This document shows, in pieces, positions 20,901 through 32,584 of a stretch of 64,000 nucleotides of DNA (the first letter of the stretch is position 1; each line of letters opens with the position of its first letter). The position numbers were made by a program, and so were the translations under genes. The notes beneath the pieces were generated by a model. It searched no databases and had not been told where the DNA came from. It saw only the letters and a list, made by a program, of their open reading frames with translations. The stretch spans positions 7,979,717 to 8,043,716 of the forward strand of contig NC_071330.1 of assembly GCF_010183535.1 (NCBI RefSeq), given 5' to 3'. This DNA comes from Caenorhabditis remanei. Taxonomy: Eukaryota > Nematoda > Chromadorea > Rhabditida > Rhabditidae.

Positions 20901-23008
20901 AAAAAACTGGAAAAAAAGATATCAAACAAAAAAAAAGAAAAAAAATGGCAAAGGGGTCGAACCTGCCCAAAATTTTCCTCCACCTAGACGATTACCACCT
21001 GCGCCACAGGTAGTTGGCGTGCGGACCGCATGCGGATTCAGTCCTATTTTCCGACCGTATAGAGTCCGCGGCAAAATTATGGCCCGCTACGGACTGTAGA
21101 TGGACGCAGTGTGGACTTCGGGAAAAGAGGAGGAAGTGGGCGGCAGGCGTCCGCGCGCGGACTCAGCGCGGACCGTATATGGATTGGCGAAATAGTCCGT
21201 ATGGACTGGCCGCGGCGGCCGCTTGCAGCAGCTCTTCCGAAGCTCTCGGACTCCTCTCGGATAATGATTATTTTTTAATCATTTACGGAGATTTTACGTT
21301 TCTTTCCCTATTTTTCGAAAGTTTCGCCTTTCTTTATGTTTTTTAAATTGAAATTTCTTTTAATTAATTTTTTTCGTGAAAAATTTTCGCATGTAACTGT
21401 GAATGATCGAAGAATTATTGTGTTTTCAGACAGTCCGATGATCCCAAAAAGAGAAACAGCGGCGATAGCTGAAATGGAACCAATCCTTCGATTTCCTCAA
21501 TGGTTTGTGATAGTATTCAACATTCTCTATTCAAAATAAATTTTTCAGTGAGAAACTTGGTTAAAATTGGCCGGAACTCCTTCTCAAGCACGACATCTGT
21601 ATTTGTCCGGAGGAGGAACCCTTTTTCGAAAGTAAGTTAACTGAATAAATATTTTTTATTCCGCAATTAATTGATTTTTTTTTCAGAAATACAAAGGGAA
21701 AAACGGAAATCAACGACTGAAAATGGCTTCTACGCGAATTGGATTTCGTTGGATTTCAAGGACACGACTGCCCGATAAACTTGTGATTTCTGTTTATAAT
21801 TTGCTATGCTTTCTTCTTATTTTCATTATTTTCAATGTTCCTTTTTATCTTTCTTTAAATAAAATAGTAATTTTATCACTAATCTTCTTTGTTAAATGAC
21901 GATCTCAACCGGGAAACAAAAGTAGGGAAGGGGCTGGCGGTGGGAGGAAGAGGAGCAACTTTTTCGGCGCGCGGACTCGAAACGGACCGTATATGACGCA
22001 CACATATCGTCCTTAGCTACTTCTTTTTGAGTCCGGCGCGGACGCGTATATGGTCCGTATTTCGTCGCTGGCCAACTACCTGTGGCCATCCGAACACGTT
22101 ATTAAAGTGTCGCCGCAGTTTATTACAAACGTGATAGGATTTGGAGGAGGCGAGAGGGCGAAATGCAGCAAATCAATGGTAAAAATGGTCAATTTTCAGA
22201 TGGCAATTTCAGACACTTACAGGTCACGGAAGCAACTTTTGAAAGTTGATTTATAGGTTTTGAAACATCCTCTTTCGACCTGTATAGGTCGTTTTTGCTG
22301 GCATTAAGGACCACTTAAAAGGTTCCCTTGTAAGTAACTTTCCTCGATTTTTAAAATTTTTTCACGAAAAAATGATTCGTTCAGTTTCTTCATTTTCCTG
22401 GTCGCTCTTCCAGCTATTAATTGATCTACGTAATCTTACTTTCAGCCGAAACTCGGAAGCACATGTAGATTCTTTCCTTTTTAAACTGAAGAACTCTAGA
22501 AATAAAATAACAGTTTTTGAAAATTAGGAGTGCTCAGTGTGACTACAGTTTTCTCAAATACGATAGTTATTTCAATTTTCTCATCGAAAAAAACTCAAGC
22601 TGTCCCTGGCTTCCCACTCTTTTTTCATTCAAATACCCACTTTTTCAAAGGATTTCTGGTCTCTGAAAATAGCTATTGGTAAGAGACAATGAAGAGGCGA
22701 AAGCTGGAAAGAAACATCAATTACCAGAAGAGAAACGCTTGTTTTTCCCTTTTTCCTGTTTTTGACTTCCGACGTCGTCACATCAGAAGACGTCCCTACA
22801 GAGGCGAATCCCCTTTCTTTTTTCTTTCAGATGTCTCCAAAATTAATGAATATTGAAGTATTTAATTAACAAAATCATCTTTTCCTATTTTCCGCTCTAC
22901 CCTTTCCTCGTTATCTGTCTCACTCTCTCCCATTGTCTAGCCTATGTCATTGAATTCATGTAAACTTTTGTAAAAGTGCTGAAACCGTGCTTCCGTGGCG
23001 CAATAGGC

Positions 23009-23044
<36 letters not shown>

Positions 23045-26000
23045 GAGCCCACCCGGGAGCGAAAATTTTGAAGTTTATTAATCTGAAAATTATTGTTACA
23101 GACCCGGAGCTAAAATGCTGCGAGGACCGGGACAAAAATCCTCGGATCCGTTCCAGTTTGTCGCCGTCACAAAAGGCGGCGACGAAATGGCTGAATCTGC
23201 GAAAAGTACCCTCCAAATGGCACAACAACAAAAAGTTCAAAGAGAGAAGATGTTACAAGGACAGAGACAAATGGTTTGTAATGAAAGAATGGTTTACTCG
23301 TATATTTTGTATTGGTTGCAGCAAAAATTCGACGACGACAGTGAGCCATGGCAAGCAAATTTAGACACTTGGAGAAAGAAGAGAAAGGAAAAGTTTGGAG
23401 ATCGAGCATCATCTGAGACTACTGTAGAAACACCAAAGAGACATGAAGAATACAGTTCATATCAACCAAGAAAGGTAAACTCGTTGGAGTGCTATTTTTG
23501 TAGAAAAACTTGTTTTGTAGTTGAATTTCCTAGTAATGTAGTTTCTACAACAAACCATATTAACTACTACTTCTTCTTAAAATTACCTATCGTACACATA
23601 TTTGATATTGTCAAACTGTGTGCTCTCTTATTGCGCAAAGCGCCTCCCTCATGGTAGTTTTGTTTGTTTTAACCTCGAAAATAACTAAAAGTTTGACAAG
23701 TCTTGTTGTCTAAACTCTCCTCATTAACAACACTCTCTTACCGGAAATACCGATAACTGGTTGGTAAGAAATGAAATGAAAGAAAAAAGGAACGAAAAAA
23801 GAAGTTAGAGCTTTTTGTGCTTTCTCGAAAACTATTCGTGGTTTTGTTCTTCACTCGTCGAATCTTTCATTTCTTCTCTAAAAATGCCTGAGGTGTCAGT
23901 CGAGAAACCGTTGAGTGTAATTCCACCAGAATTCTGTGCAAATGCCGATTGTCCATTCAGTCCGAAAGAAATATCCGTTCTTCGGATCAAGGTTCGAGGT
24001 GGTGTGGTGAGTTTCTTTGATTTATCTACAAAAGTTGGGAATTTGTTTTTTGATTTTCTATAATGTATTTTGGATCGAAAACTACCGTAACCTCGTAAAA
24101 CAATATTACTTTTTGAAATCCTAATTGTATCCGTCTGGGAGATAGGTGTTCTGATTGTGAGATAAATGAACTGATGAACACATTGCTCACGGGTTAAATA
24201 TGATACTGGACCGCGGTTTCTTAGCAACCATATCTCAGATTCATTTTTCACGTTCTCTCCCCTTTTCGATGTTTGGGACAGATAATTCAACAACGTGTCG
24301 ATCTTTCGAACTGACATTTGAGACTATACTTGTTCCTCAAAGACTGTAATGTTAAAACAAAAACCATTTATCACGATTTTTGAAACTTTCGATCTCAATC
24401 TGAGCAAATGAGACTGCATTAACATTTCTCAAATATTAGGATTCGTGGAGTCTTTTTATTCTCCAATCGAGATGTAATGCACAGTTGATTTCAGAGAGTT
24501 TTGATAATCACGTACATCGAAATTCGCTGTTTGTTCCCGAGAATCTTGAGAATCCTTAAGCAAAACATGTGTAGTTTGTAGTGTTTACCTTCCTGGTTTC
24601 CACTGCAAAATTACTTTTAATTTGTGTTTTCTTTTCGTAAAAACAACAAAATTCTGTGATAAGAAACCGGATATTTTTGTTCTCGTCTTGAAAGAAAGTA
24701 AACTATCAGTACAGTTCAAGGTATAACTCCTGGAATAGACTTTCTTCCAAAAAAGCATCTATCAAAAGATTGGAAAGGATTTCAATCTGCAAAGGAAATC
24801 GTCCCTTTTTCATAAAAGACGAAAAGTTTTCATTTCAATATGTATTTATGAAAGCCCCCGGGTATTGTCATCTATATAAAGCGGACAGCCAACGAGATAC
24901 GTGGTAGTAGATATAAACGGTCTCGAGTCTGCGTTTCCACTCATTCAATAATATTTCAAGCTATTCGGAATTTGGTAATACGCGACACCATCCAGTCGGT
25001 CGACCAACTTTTTCGATGTAATCTCTTTTAGGAGAAGGCGCATACGTTTCATTCTCTAACTGCCTCTCGAAATATTATAGATCTATTTGACACAGTGTCA
25101 TCTACCATCCGAAAATCTCCTTGTTTTGACTGTTTCCTTTTTTATTCTGATTCGTCATTTCCGGTCTAACCACGTGATAGTCTCAGTTCATGAGCTCAGA
25201 AGAGGGGGCGTGGCCCAGATGGAGTCGATTGTTTCCAAATGAGACATTGCCACGTTTGACACGAGATCAACGGGGATATGTACGCGTGGAAATAACAACA
25301 AGAAGAGGTGGAGGGAGAGCAGCTGATGTAGAGATGATGACGTCATCGTATCCAACATCTTCCGTTTCACATCCTAGTAATTTTGTTGAGTTATTTGATG
25401 AAGAAGAGAGAAAATCAAGGAATAAAAGTGTCAAATGGGATGATATGTTAGTGGTGAGATCTTCTTTTACTATCTACATCATTTTTGAAAGTTCATGAAA
25501 AACCTTTAGAAGTTTATTGTTATGCAAACAGTACAGTTTCATTCAGTTTTCGTCAATATTACGTTTGAAATTTATAAAAATGAAAACGGCGTTCATTCTG
25601 GGACGATCGAAATACCAGCTTTTTGTAGTTGCTTCTCAGTAACCTTATTCAGTCTGTTACGAAAAGAAACCGTGTTTTGACAGTAGTCTGCTCCATTGAC
25701 GGTTCAGATTCGTCCGGTTTGATTTCGTGCAGCTCCGTTCCGCTATTTCTCTTTTACCTCCGGAAACTCGGATCAAGATAATTATTTTTAACATTGACTC
25801 TAACATGAACTGACTTCACACTATTCCAAATTCCTATTTACTAAAATCTGAGACTGTTAATTATTTTCTATAATTATATTTCATACCATACAATTACTCA
25901 CTTTTCATTTTTCTAATACTTACTGCCTGTATGAATATCTTTTGAATACTACTACTTTTTGGGTTGTTGCTAGTGCGCGAAACCGTAACTAATCCAGTTT

Positions 26001-29000
26001 TTATACCCCCTTTTATGCATAAATCATATAGAATGTCTACCGAAAAAAATGACGCTGAAGTTCTTCTTCTCTTTTTTTCAACCCTGGTAGCAGTTTTTCT
26101 GGGAAGAATTTCTACCTTTTTTCTGTTCTTGTTCCGAAATTCAGGTGTTAGTCACCTTTTGTAACAATATACATATGATCTAATATACAAAGGAAGAAGA
26201 AGAAGTCCCCGCCCATTCACTTTCCGTAGAAGAGAAACCTCCGGGAAAGGGGAAAAGGGAACGGAGAAGATGAGAAGAAGAAGAAGTGTATTGTACGATT
26301 TTTGTGTATATGTATATATGTATATTGTCAAAATGTTCCTTGTTTTTTTTGCTTTTCGGTTCTTTTGTTCCCCTCCCGACAATATGATTTCTAGAACCCC
26401 TTTTTCAAGAGTTGTTCAGAGTAGTTACAGTACTTCCTTTTCCAGAGTTTCAACATAAAAGATAAGAACTTCCAAGGTTACACTGTAGACTGAATATTAC
26501 ATCACCAGTAATTATTTCACTTTGAAAATAACTGATGTAGTCACCATACAAGCAAAATAAAATGGTTTATTCAAAGCTTAAACAATCTAACATTCTTAAT
26601 TTACAGACAAAAGAAGAGATTCTCGAAGTCAATTCGGCTGCTCGACCAGCTCTTCCACGTCAGCACTCAGCATCTACCGTATCCCCATTGCAAAGTTCGA
26701 GTGACGAATTGAATAACGACTCTGGAATTGATAATAGAACATTTGGATCACCATCAACTTCTGAATTCTCACCGAGAAGTGAGTTTTTGAGATCTATTTT
26801 TCAAACTTTCAAACTTTTTTAGGCACTGATCTATTCGTTTCCCCAAAAAGTGTAATCGACGAAGAGCCCCCTCATCACCCACCTCCCCCACCTCCAGTCG
26901 AAGAGAAACTCGATCAAGTTCTGATTCCTCTGAAATTGTCTCGTAGTCAAGACTACGCTCCAATCTATCGTAGTCTTGAGAAAGACACCTACTATGATCA
27001 GTGTCCATCTGAAAGTGACAAGGACGAGGAATTGAATTCAAATCATACCAAAAGATTTGTGGTTAGTTTTCCAGAAGTTCAGTAGTATAAAATTGCATCC
27101 TAATTCAGGAAAGTTCTCGTTTAATCGAAAAGAATCAATACATGCCTGTAACATCTGCTCGAGTCGAAGCAACTTTCAAACAACCTCCACCGCGAGAAGG
27201 TGTCAAACCATTTGTGTCAAAAGCTGCTCAAGAAATCAATCAAAATGATTCAAAAGTGGAGAATATTGATTTAACTGTGGAGTTGAACAGAGAACAAAAA
27301 GCAACTGTAACGGCCACGAAGTATCCAAGAAGTGATTTTATTATGGAGGTTTGTATAACTGTCAACTGTTGAATATAATGAAATCTATTCAGGACTACCA
27401 TCACCGTCCCTCAGCCCAAACTCATGCTCCTCCGCCAATGAAATCTTCTTCAACCACTAGAATTTACCATGCAGTTGATATTCCATTTGATGAATCTCCA
27501 GCAACATATTACCCTAAACAAAACAATGATTATCAACAACGACAACGTAGATATAGTGCATCTTCCGTATCAAAACAAGAAGGAATGTTCACTTTGAACG
27601 TAGTCATGGGATCCCAGCCCGTGCACAAGGGAATGGGTTTCACAACTTTCAGAAGAGATAATCGAGTTATTGTCGAGAGTGTTATAGTTGGATCGCCAGC
27701 TGATAAAGCTGGACTTTTGGTAAGGTTTCATTGAAGACTTTTAGTTTTGATAGTTTAATTACAGGTGGGAGACACAGTGGTTTCAATCAACGGAGAAGAC
27801 ATGTCGGATAAATATCAGTCTGGAGTCACTCGAATCCTTCATGAGGCAGCCCGTGTTGGAGAAGCTGACGTCCTGATTTTGAGAGCTCGTAAGTTGTATG
27901 AATCCAATCTTTCCAAATACAAAATTCAAATTTTTCCAGCAGCTCCAGCTCCAATCCTCACCAAACAAATGTCGACGTCTTCCACGAACTCGAGCAACTT
28001 TGACAAGGTCTACTCCCTTTTTTTCTGAATATTTCCCATATTTGAACCCTTTCAGGCTCGTTCGGTATTCACTGAAAACAAATCATTCGATTCCTACGCC
28101 GAATTCAAGAGAAAACATACGAGAGCCTCTAGAGACTCGACGTCTTCATCGGCTACAAGATCATCTCGTGACTTCAACAGTCTGCCACGTGGAGCAACAA
28201 CTCAGTCATCACTTGATCGTAAAAGAGACACTTCCCTGTCAAGTTATCGTACAGCTAAAGACAATTTCAATTCGTCTTCGAATAGAAGTAGTGGAAGAAG
28301 TGAATATGGAGATTATAGGTGAATCGAATCTATTCACGATTCCAACTTTTATCTTTCAAAACTTCAGAGTTACAAGCTATCAAGAGAAGAATTCACCAGG
28401 TCGTCTGACTGACTTTGTGCCAGAAGTCGATCGTCGATTAAGTCGAAGAGAGCAATCCGAGGAGATTTATTCGAAAACTCAAAGAGAAGAAGAGCCACGA
28501 ACTATTCGAAATTTTCATTTGAGTAATGAGAATATTGCGGTGAGTGGAACAGCTAGATATCGTATTTCACTTGTTCCTTCGATTTTATGTTTCAATGTTT
28601 TTTTCTGAATTTCTAATCAATTTCAGCGTACAAATCTCAATTTCGACGGACGTCGTGATTCTGAAGAAGAATCTACAACGACTACTTTGAAACGATCGAC
28701 ATTACCAAGAAGCGTAAGTTGTTTTCTTTGAAATAATAACGTGATTCCAACAATATATTTGTCAAAAAATACAAAAAGCAAAAACAATTGAATATTAAAA
28801 ATCGTACCAAATGTACGCTGATCATCTCTTTTTTCTTTTTTCTCTGACTCATATCGTTCTTTTTTGTATTGTCTCTATTGTGCTGTGTGAGAAAAGAAAA
28901 TCGGAGAAACGAGACGATAAAATTATTATTCCCACACTTTTTTCGAGAAGACGGTTCACTGATTTCAACAATTTCTGAACATTGTTTGAAAATGTTATTT

Positions 29001-31939
29001 TGCTGTGGGAGGAATAGAAAGAAAGTGAATCGAAATGAGCAAGACGAGGTAAGGTTCAACTATCATTCCGCCATAAAACTTTTTTATATCTGTGTGTCGA
29101 AATTCCTTCCGATCCTACCCAGTTCAATCTTTCGCTAATTTTGTCCAAAATTTCAAAAAAGCAGAATTACAAAACCTACAAACTGTTGTGTAAATCTCTT
29201 CGTGAACTGAAAAACAACGAGTGATCAGTGCAAAAAACGTACCAATTCGATGTAAACAATGTGATTCCTCGTTTTTCGCTCTGCGCATTCGAATAGTTTT
29301 CCACATTTTGCCACTTCCATTTTCCATTTCTCTCTGTCTTTTTTTTCTCCTCCCGATCATGTTCATTCAAATGTTTATTTGTTGAAATAAAAGGAGGATG
29401 TGCGTTTTCCGAAAGGGTAGAACTTGCACGTAAAAACAAATATTGTTTCTTGGGTGAGAAGAATCTTTCGAATTCACAGAACATTTCATTTTCTTCCACG
29501 AATTCAACAGATTGAATGTTGTGACCTAATTCCTAGTTCAGAACCTGAATTCTCAATCCGATAATTTATTGAAACCTTCCATTTCCAACTGTTTTCAGGG
29601 TGCAAATCAGTGGAAAAACGAGTATTCTGATGGAGAAGAAGTTGTCGAAAAGTTGCCGGTGGTGAGTCTTTTTTCCCTTTTTCAGTCGTTTTTTGGTTAC
29701 TTTCCCTTATTTCCCCTGTTTCCCTCTGTCCTATCGATTTGTTAGTTTTCGCTTTTCAATAGTTAATTAAAAAGGTAAAGTGAAATAAGTAAGAAAGTTT
29801 CAGTCATTTCAAGACTGCATGTTCCTGTTTTGTTATCCTCTATTAACATGGATTTTCACGAATTAACATTTCTTTGATGCATCTTTTATGAACGAGGAGT
29901 TCCCTCCTCTTCTAATATATCGTTGTGTTTTTCTAATCAATTTTCAAAATAATCATTCACACATGCCCAAATCTTGCAGACCTCACGAGAATCATCACCA
30001 TTAAGAAGTGCTCTCAAAAAGTCATCTCACAACTACTACCATCAATCTGATTCCGATTCTGCACAACGTCCTCCACCAAGACGATTCTATTCAACAGAAT
30101 CGCTTCAAATTCCAAATCAGAAAACGTCATATCAAAGATATTCTGAAGAGGAAGACGAAGAAATTGAAGAGAATTACTCTTCAATGAGACGTCATCGTCA
30201 ACAGATTCCACGTCAATTTGACGAGTTTCATACTGTTGGATCGTATGGAGTAGCTTCTCAAAGATCAAGAAGCCAACAGCCATCACGTCTTCCAAGATAC
30301 GACGATGTTCCAGATGACGTTGATATTGATGATGTTAGTGGAGTAACACATCGATTCTACGATCGTTCCGGAAACCACGTTCGTGCTCCTCGCGAACGGA
30401 TTCACGATATTCAGATTCAGAGAGACTATGGAAGGTCGAACCCGCAAGATCTGGATTTCGTAAGAAATACATACAAATGGGAGGAGCAACAAGAAGATAC
30501 AAAAGTGACAACGACAACGAAGATTTATGAAAAAGTGCTGGATTAGTTCATATTTGTTTTGTGTGACTTAGAATTATACACATAGATTACTAACTATCAC
30601 TCTCTAAATTTTCAAGAAAAGAAAAATGCGTTGAGCTTAAAAATTGACAGTTTTGAGTTCAGAAGTAGTTATTACTCGATTTTTCATTTAAATATTCAGG
30701 CATTACAAAAATATAGGAATTTTCCCTAGATTATGTTTATTTTTCCCTATTCACAATTTCCATCACAGCGTCACCATTAGCATGTGTACCTATATGATTC
30801 AGGAGTCTCGTGACTGGCGTGACGTCATCAATCAACAACGTCAACCTGCTCCTGGAAATTCAAATGATCGTCGTGGAATCGCTGCCACGTCTGCTTCTCT
30901 TAGGTATCTCATATATGCTATGAAAGCGCCATCTATACTGAAAATTTCAGTAATCTTCCAACTTATATCAGCCGTCGAATGGAAAAAGAAAGGGAGAGAG
31001 AGTATTTGAGAGACCGGGAGTACAGTATGCCGCCAGTTGAACCTCCAGTCATCACTGAAAAATATGAAAGAGATGAGTACAGTCGAGTTGAAGAGAGAAC
31101 ATATCCAGTGCCAGTTGCGAGAAATAACATGAGAAGAGAGGAGACCCAGACACAAATGCAAACTCAGAGTCAATCTCAAAGTCAATCTCAAAAAGAAGAT
31201 ACGGTAGTGGCAGTTAGTGGAAAACATCGATGTGCTCATTGTAACGAAGAACTCGGTGCGTTTCCTCATTTTCAGACTTTTTTCTCATGGATCTCAACAA
31301 TTTCTATCTATTTTCAGGCCGTGGAGCTGCAATGATTGTCGAAAGTTTGAACCTTTTCTATCATCTTGCTTGTTTCAAATGTTACGTTTGCAAAACTTCT
31401 CTTGGTTAGTTCTGCCAAAAAAAGTTTCACTTTCTTACTATAAACTTTTCCAGGATCGGGAGCCACTGGAGCTGATGTTCGTGTCCGAGACGGTCGTCTT
31501 CACTGTCAAACATGCTACAGTAATGATCGTGTACAGCTCAGCAAAGTATAATTCATCCCCCCTTTCTTTCCTCAAAAGCTCTTTCTTTTTCTTCTAATCC
31601 TTCATGTTTCCTCCCATCAACCTCTTTAACTTGCTCATTTCTAAACCGCCCTGCCCCCAAAAAACTTCTCTCATTTTTCCATTTTTTCTTCTGACAAGAA
31701 ACATATTGCCACGTGGCCAACTTCAAAATGCAAAATAGCCCAACAACTCCCCCTGTGATAGTTATTATAATTGGAACTTCGACAAAAAATTATTTTTAAA
31801 AAAGAGGAAAACAATAGCTTCTTACCCCCAAGAATGTATCAATCTTCGCTGCTTCTGTGTGTGTGTGTGTCGTTCTTAATTTTTCTAATAAAAATTTTAT
31901 TTGAATTAATATTTGCAGCTGAAGCGTGAGGAAGATTGA
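17954..31939 (+). CDS. lim-8: PDZ and LIM domain protein, LMO7/LIMCH1 class (LIM-8-like)
   Basis: Twenty exons join in phase: 17954-17980, 19264-19316, 23102-23273, 23322-23474, 25187-25453, 26607-26778, 26823-27061, 27109-27348, 27393-27719, 27765-27888, 27940-28007, 28056-28318, 28368-28539, 28627-28713, 29599-29661, 29980-30459, 30803-30903, 30951-31255, 31318-31404 plus 31454-31545 and 31919-31939 (21 segments in all), giving 1170 residues. Residues 85-110 contain [20 protein letters not shown], the hallmark of the LMO7/LIMCH1 DUF4757 region. A PDZ domain spans about 505-592 (carboxylate-binding loop near KGMGFTTF), and one LIM domain spans about 1094-1165 (CAHC, HLAC, CYVC and CQTC zinc ligands). 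Family members scaffold actin and adhesion sites. C. elegans LIM-8, recalled as a PDZ-LIM muscle protein linking UNC-97 to thick filaments, is the best match I can name. No calponin-homology domain is seen. Confidence 0.8.
18695..19142. mobile_element. Palindromic MITE-like element, TA target duplication
   Basis: This 448-bp element has inverted arms of about 185 bp (18695-18880 and 18957-19142) that begin CAGTACCGCCCAAAAGG. It is flanked directly by TA on both sides (18693-18694 and 19143-19144). The CAGT start, the CCAAAAG motif and the TA duplication are typical of Tc1/mariner-class non-autonomous elements. The arms differ at scattered positions. No transposase frame is present. It lies in the first intron of the PDZ-LIM gene. 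Confidence 0.85.
20638..21003. mobile_element. Palindromic insertion with tRNA-like promoter in both arms
   Basis: The arms, about 20638-20771 and 20870-21003, are inverted copies beginning CGCAGGTGGTAATCG. Comparison with the intact right arm of the host element (22081-22091) shows the insertion lies precisely between TGG and CCA of its left arm, with no clear target duplication. Each arm holds an A-box-like TGGCGCAGGTGG (20635-20646, using host bases) and a B-box GGTTCGACCCC (20678-20688; inverse 20953-20963). Long T runs follow towards the centre. Confidence 0.7.
21425..21870 (+). pseudogene. Decayed gene-3'-end-like segment inside the composite element
   Basis: Three exon-like pieces (about 21430-21500, 21550-21631 and 21688-21720) are separated by two short introns with good GT and TTTCAG ends, and AATAAA follows at 21858-21863. 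Joined, the frames break at stop codons, so no protein can be proposed. This looks like a captured host gene end or a ruined transposon gene. I cannot name the source. Confidence 0.35.
22989..23061 (+). tRNA. tRNA-Asn (anticodon GTT)
   Basis: This is a 73-nt cloverleaf. The acceptor GCTTCCG pairs with CGGGAGC and is followed by discriminator G. The anticodon loop CTGTTAA carries GTT at 23022-23024, with stem TTCGG/CCGAA. The T arm is GGTGG-TTCGAGC-CCACC, with a full B box. It lies on the same strand within an intron of the PDZ-LIM gene, 41 bp before the next exon. The D loop (GCGCAATAGGCAGCGC) is compact but keeps GG. It appears functional. Confidence 0.93.
23884..24006 (+). CDS. lim-8: Candidate alternative first exon of the PDZ-LIM gene
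   Basis: An ATG opens 41 codons ([17 protein letters not shown]...) that end at a GTGAGT donor in phase 0, the phase needed to join the 25187 exon. No acceptor precedes the ATG, so this looks like a second transcription start, giving an isoform without the DUF4757-like segment. The 400 bp upstream (23475-23883) would hold its promoter. Confidence 0.5.
24873..24880 (+). promoter_or_regulatory. lim-8: Possible TATA-type promoter in a PDZ-LIM intron
   Basis: TATATAAA is followed by a GC-richer stretch and then, about 310 bp downstream, the 25187 exon whose second codon is ATG. A short transcript starting at that ATG is possible. The motif alone is weak evidence. Confidence 0.25.
28992..29048 (+). 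CDS. lim-8: Candidate third first exon of the PDZ-LIM gene
   Basis: A 19-codon frame, [19 protein letters not shown], ends at a GTAAGG donor in phase 0 and would join the 29599 exon. The isoform would keep the LIM domain but lose the PDZ. The N-terminal Cys-Cys followed by basic residues resembles a palmitoylated membrane anchor. It could be chance, as it is short. Confidence 0.4.
30460..30546 (+). CDS. lim-8: Alternative read-through 3' end of the PDZ-LIM coding region
   Basis: If the donor at 30460 is not used, the frame continues for 28 codons (starting [13 protein letters not shown]) to a TAG at 30544-30546. This isoform would lack the LIM domain. The continuation keeps codon composition like the preceding exon, so it is plausible and not only intron. 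Confidence 0.4.
   Translation, partial: VRNTYKWEEQQEDTKVTTTTKIYEKVLD
31856..31870. repeat. (GT)n microsatellite in the last PDZ-LIM intron
   Basis: Seven and a half GT units lie about 50 bp before the last acceptor. Confidence 0.8.
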
Positions 31940-32094
31940 GCTAGCTAATTTCGGTCATTGGCTAATGAAAAAGTTAATTTTAAATCTTGATGTTAATTTG
32001 AAAAAAGAAGATAAAGCTCTGTAGTTCAAAATCTGAAATAATATCAGATGGATCGAACATTTCTTTACCTTTTTCAAACTCACATTTTTCCATT

Positions 32095-32256
32095 TCATGA
32101 TCTTTGATTTACCGAAGGAGGTGGCTGATTGTTGTTGTTTTGATTATTTTCAGATTCCTGTTGAGTCTTATTCTGATTAGCAGCCGCTTCTTGTGATTCT
32201 CTCTTCCGACGACGTCTTCTGATTAGTCTTCGAATAAAACCAATACTAAAATTCAT
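32095..32256 (-). CDS. Small Arg-rich protein, family member 1
   Basis: A single exon of 53 residues on the minus strand starts MNFSIGFIRRLIRRRRRKRE and continues Gln/Asn/Pro-rich to NQRS. The start matches the pattern of three neighbouring small genes: a short hydrophobic stretch, then RR-hydrophobic-RRRR. A GTAAAT donor just before the stop, with a TTATTTCAG acceptor 70 nt on, offers an alternative spliced end. No known domain. It could be membrane-associated through the N-terminal hydrophobic/basic segment, or bind nucleic acid or acidic lipids; this is inference. Confidence 0.55.
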   Translation of the reverse strand: MNFSIGFIRRLIRRRRRKRESQEAAANQNKTQQESENNQNNNNQPPPSVNQRS

Positions 32257-32584
32257 GCAGAAAAAAGGAAAAAATTTGAGAATAGAATGGAGTTTTGAAA
32301 CGAATAATGAGTTTAAAAAGTGTCCGATAACAGTAGGCGGAGCATTCAGAACGTTTGTTTACATTTCGGTTTACATCAATACTTGTAACATTCACTTTGG
32401 ACGTCATCTAAATCAAAGATCTCGTGTCTGTAATTTTCGAATCAGAGAGAGAGTATTAAATAGTGGCTGCCTGTTTCTTCACATGTGTTTGAAATTTGGG
32501 ATTGACTTGAAATAATTTATTTGAAAAGTCATGGAAGAATGATGTGCAAATATAAATATACAAAGACCAGCCAACCACACGAAC

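Larger units (their letters stand above)
20393..22330. mobile_element. Composite element with 245-bp terminal inverted repeats and TAA duplication
   Basis: The arms 20393-20637 and 22086-22330 are near-perfect inverted copies beginning CAAGGGAACCTTTTAAGTGG. TAA flanks both ends (20390-20392 and 22331-22333), a duplication typical of PIF/Harbinger-type elements. The repeat continues past a nested insertion: 21004-21018 matches the inverse of 22071-22085 (GTAGTTGGC). Inside are subterminal GC-rich motifs (GGACCGTATATGG, TCCGCGCGCGGACTC) in several copies and a gene-like decayed segment (21420-21870). No intact transposase is seen, so it is probably non-autonomous. Confidence 0.75.

Noticed and set aside
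20467..21099. Frames with Lys runs around 20.5-21.1 kb
   Set aside because: They fall in the palindromic transposon arms and A/T tracts; not genes.
23832..24317. Minus-strand 161-codon frame
   Set aside because: It overlaps the candidate alternative first exon of the PDZ-LIM gene and shows no domain or signal; probably chance.
29124..29499. Minus-strand frames in a PDZ-LIM intron
   Set aside because: Low-complexity Lys/Arg/Glu composition and no splice or family support.
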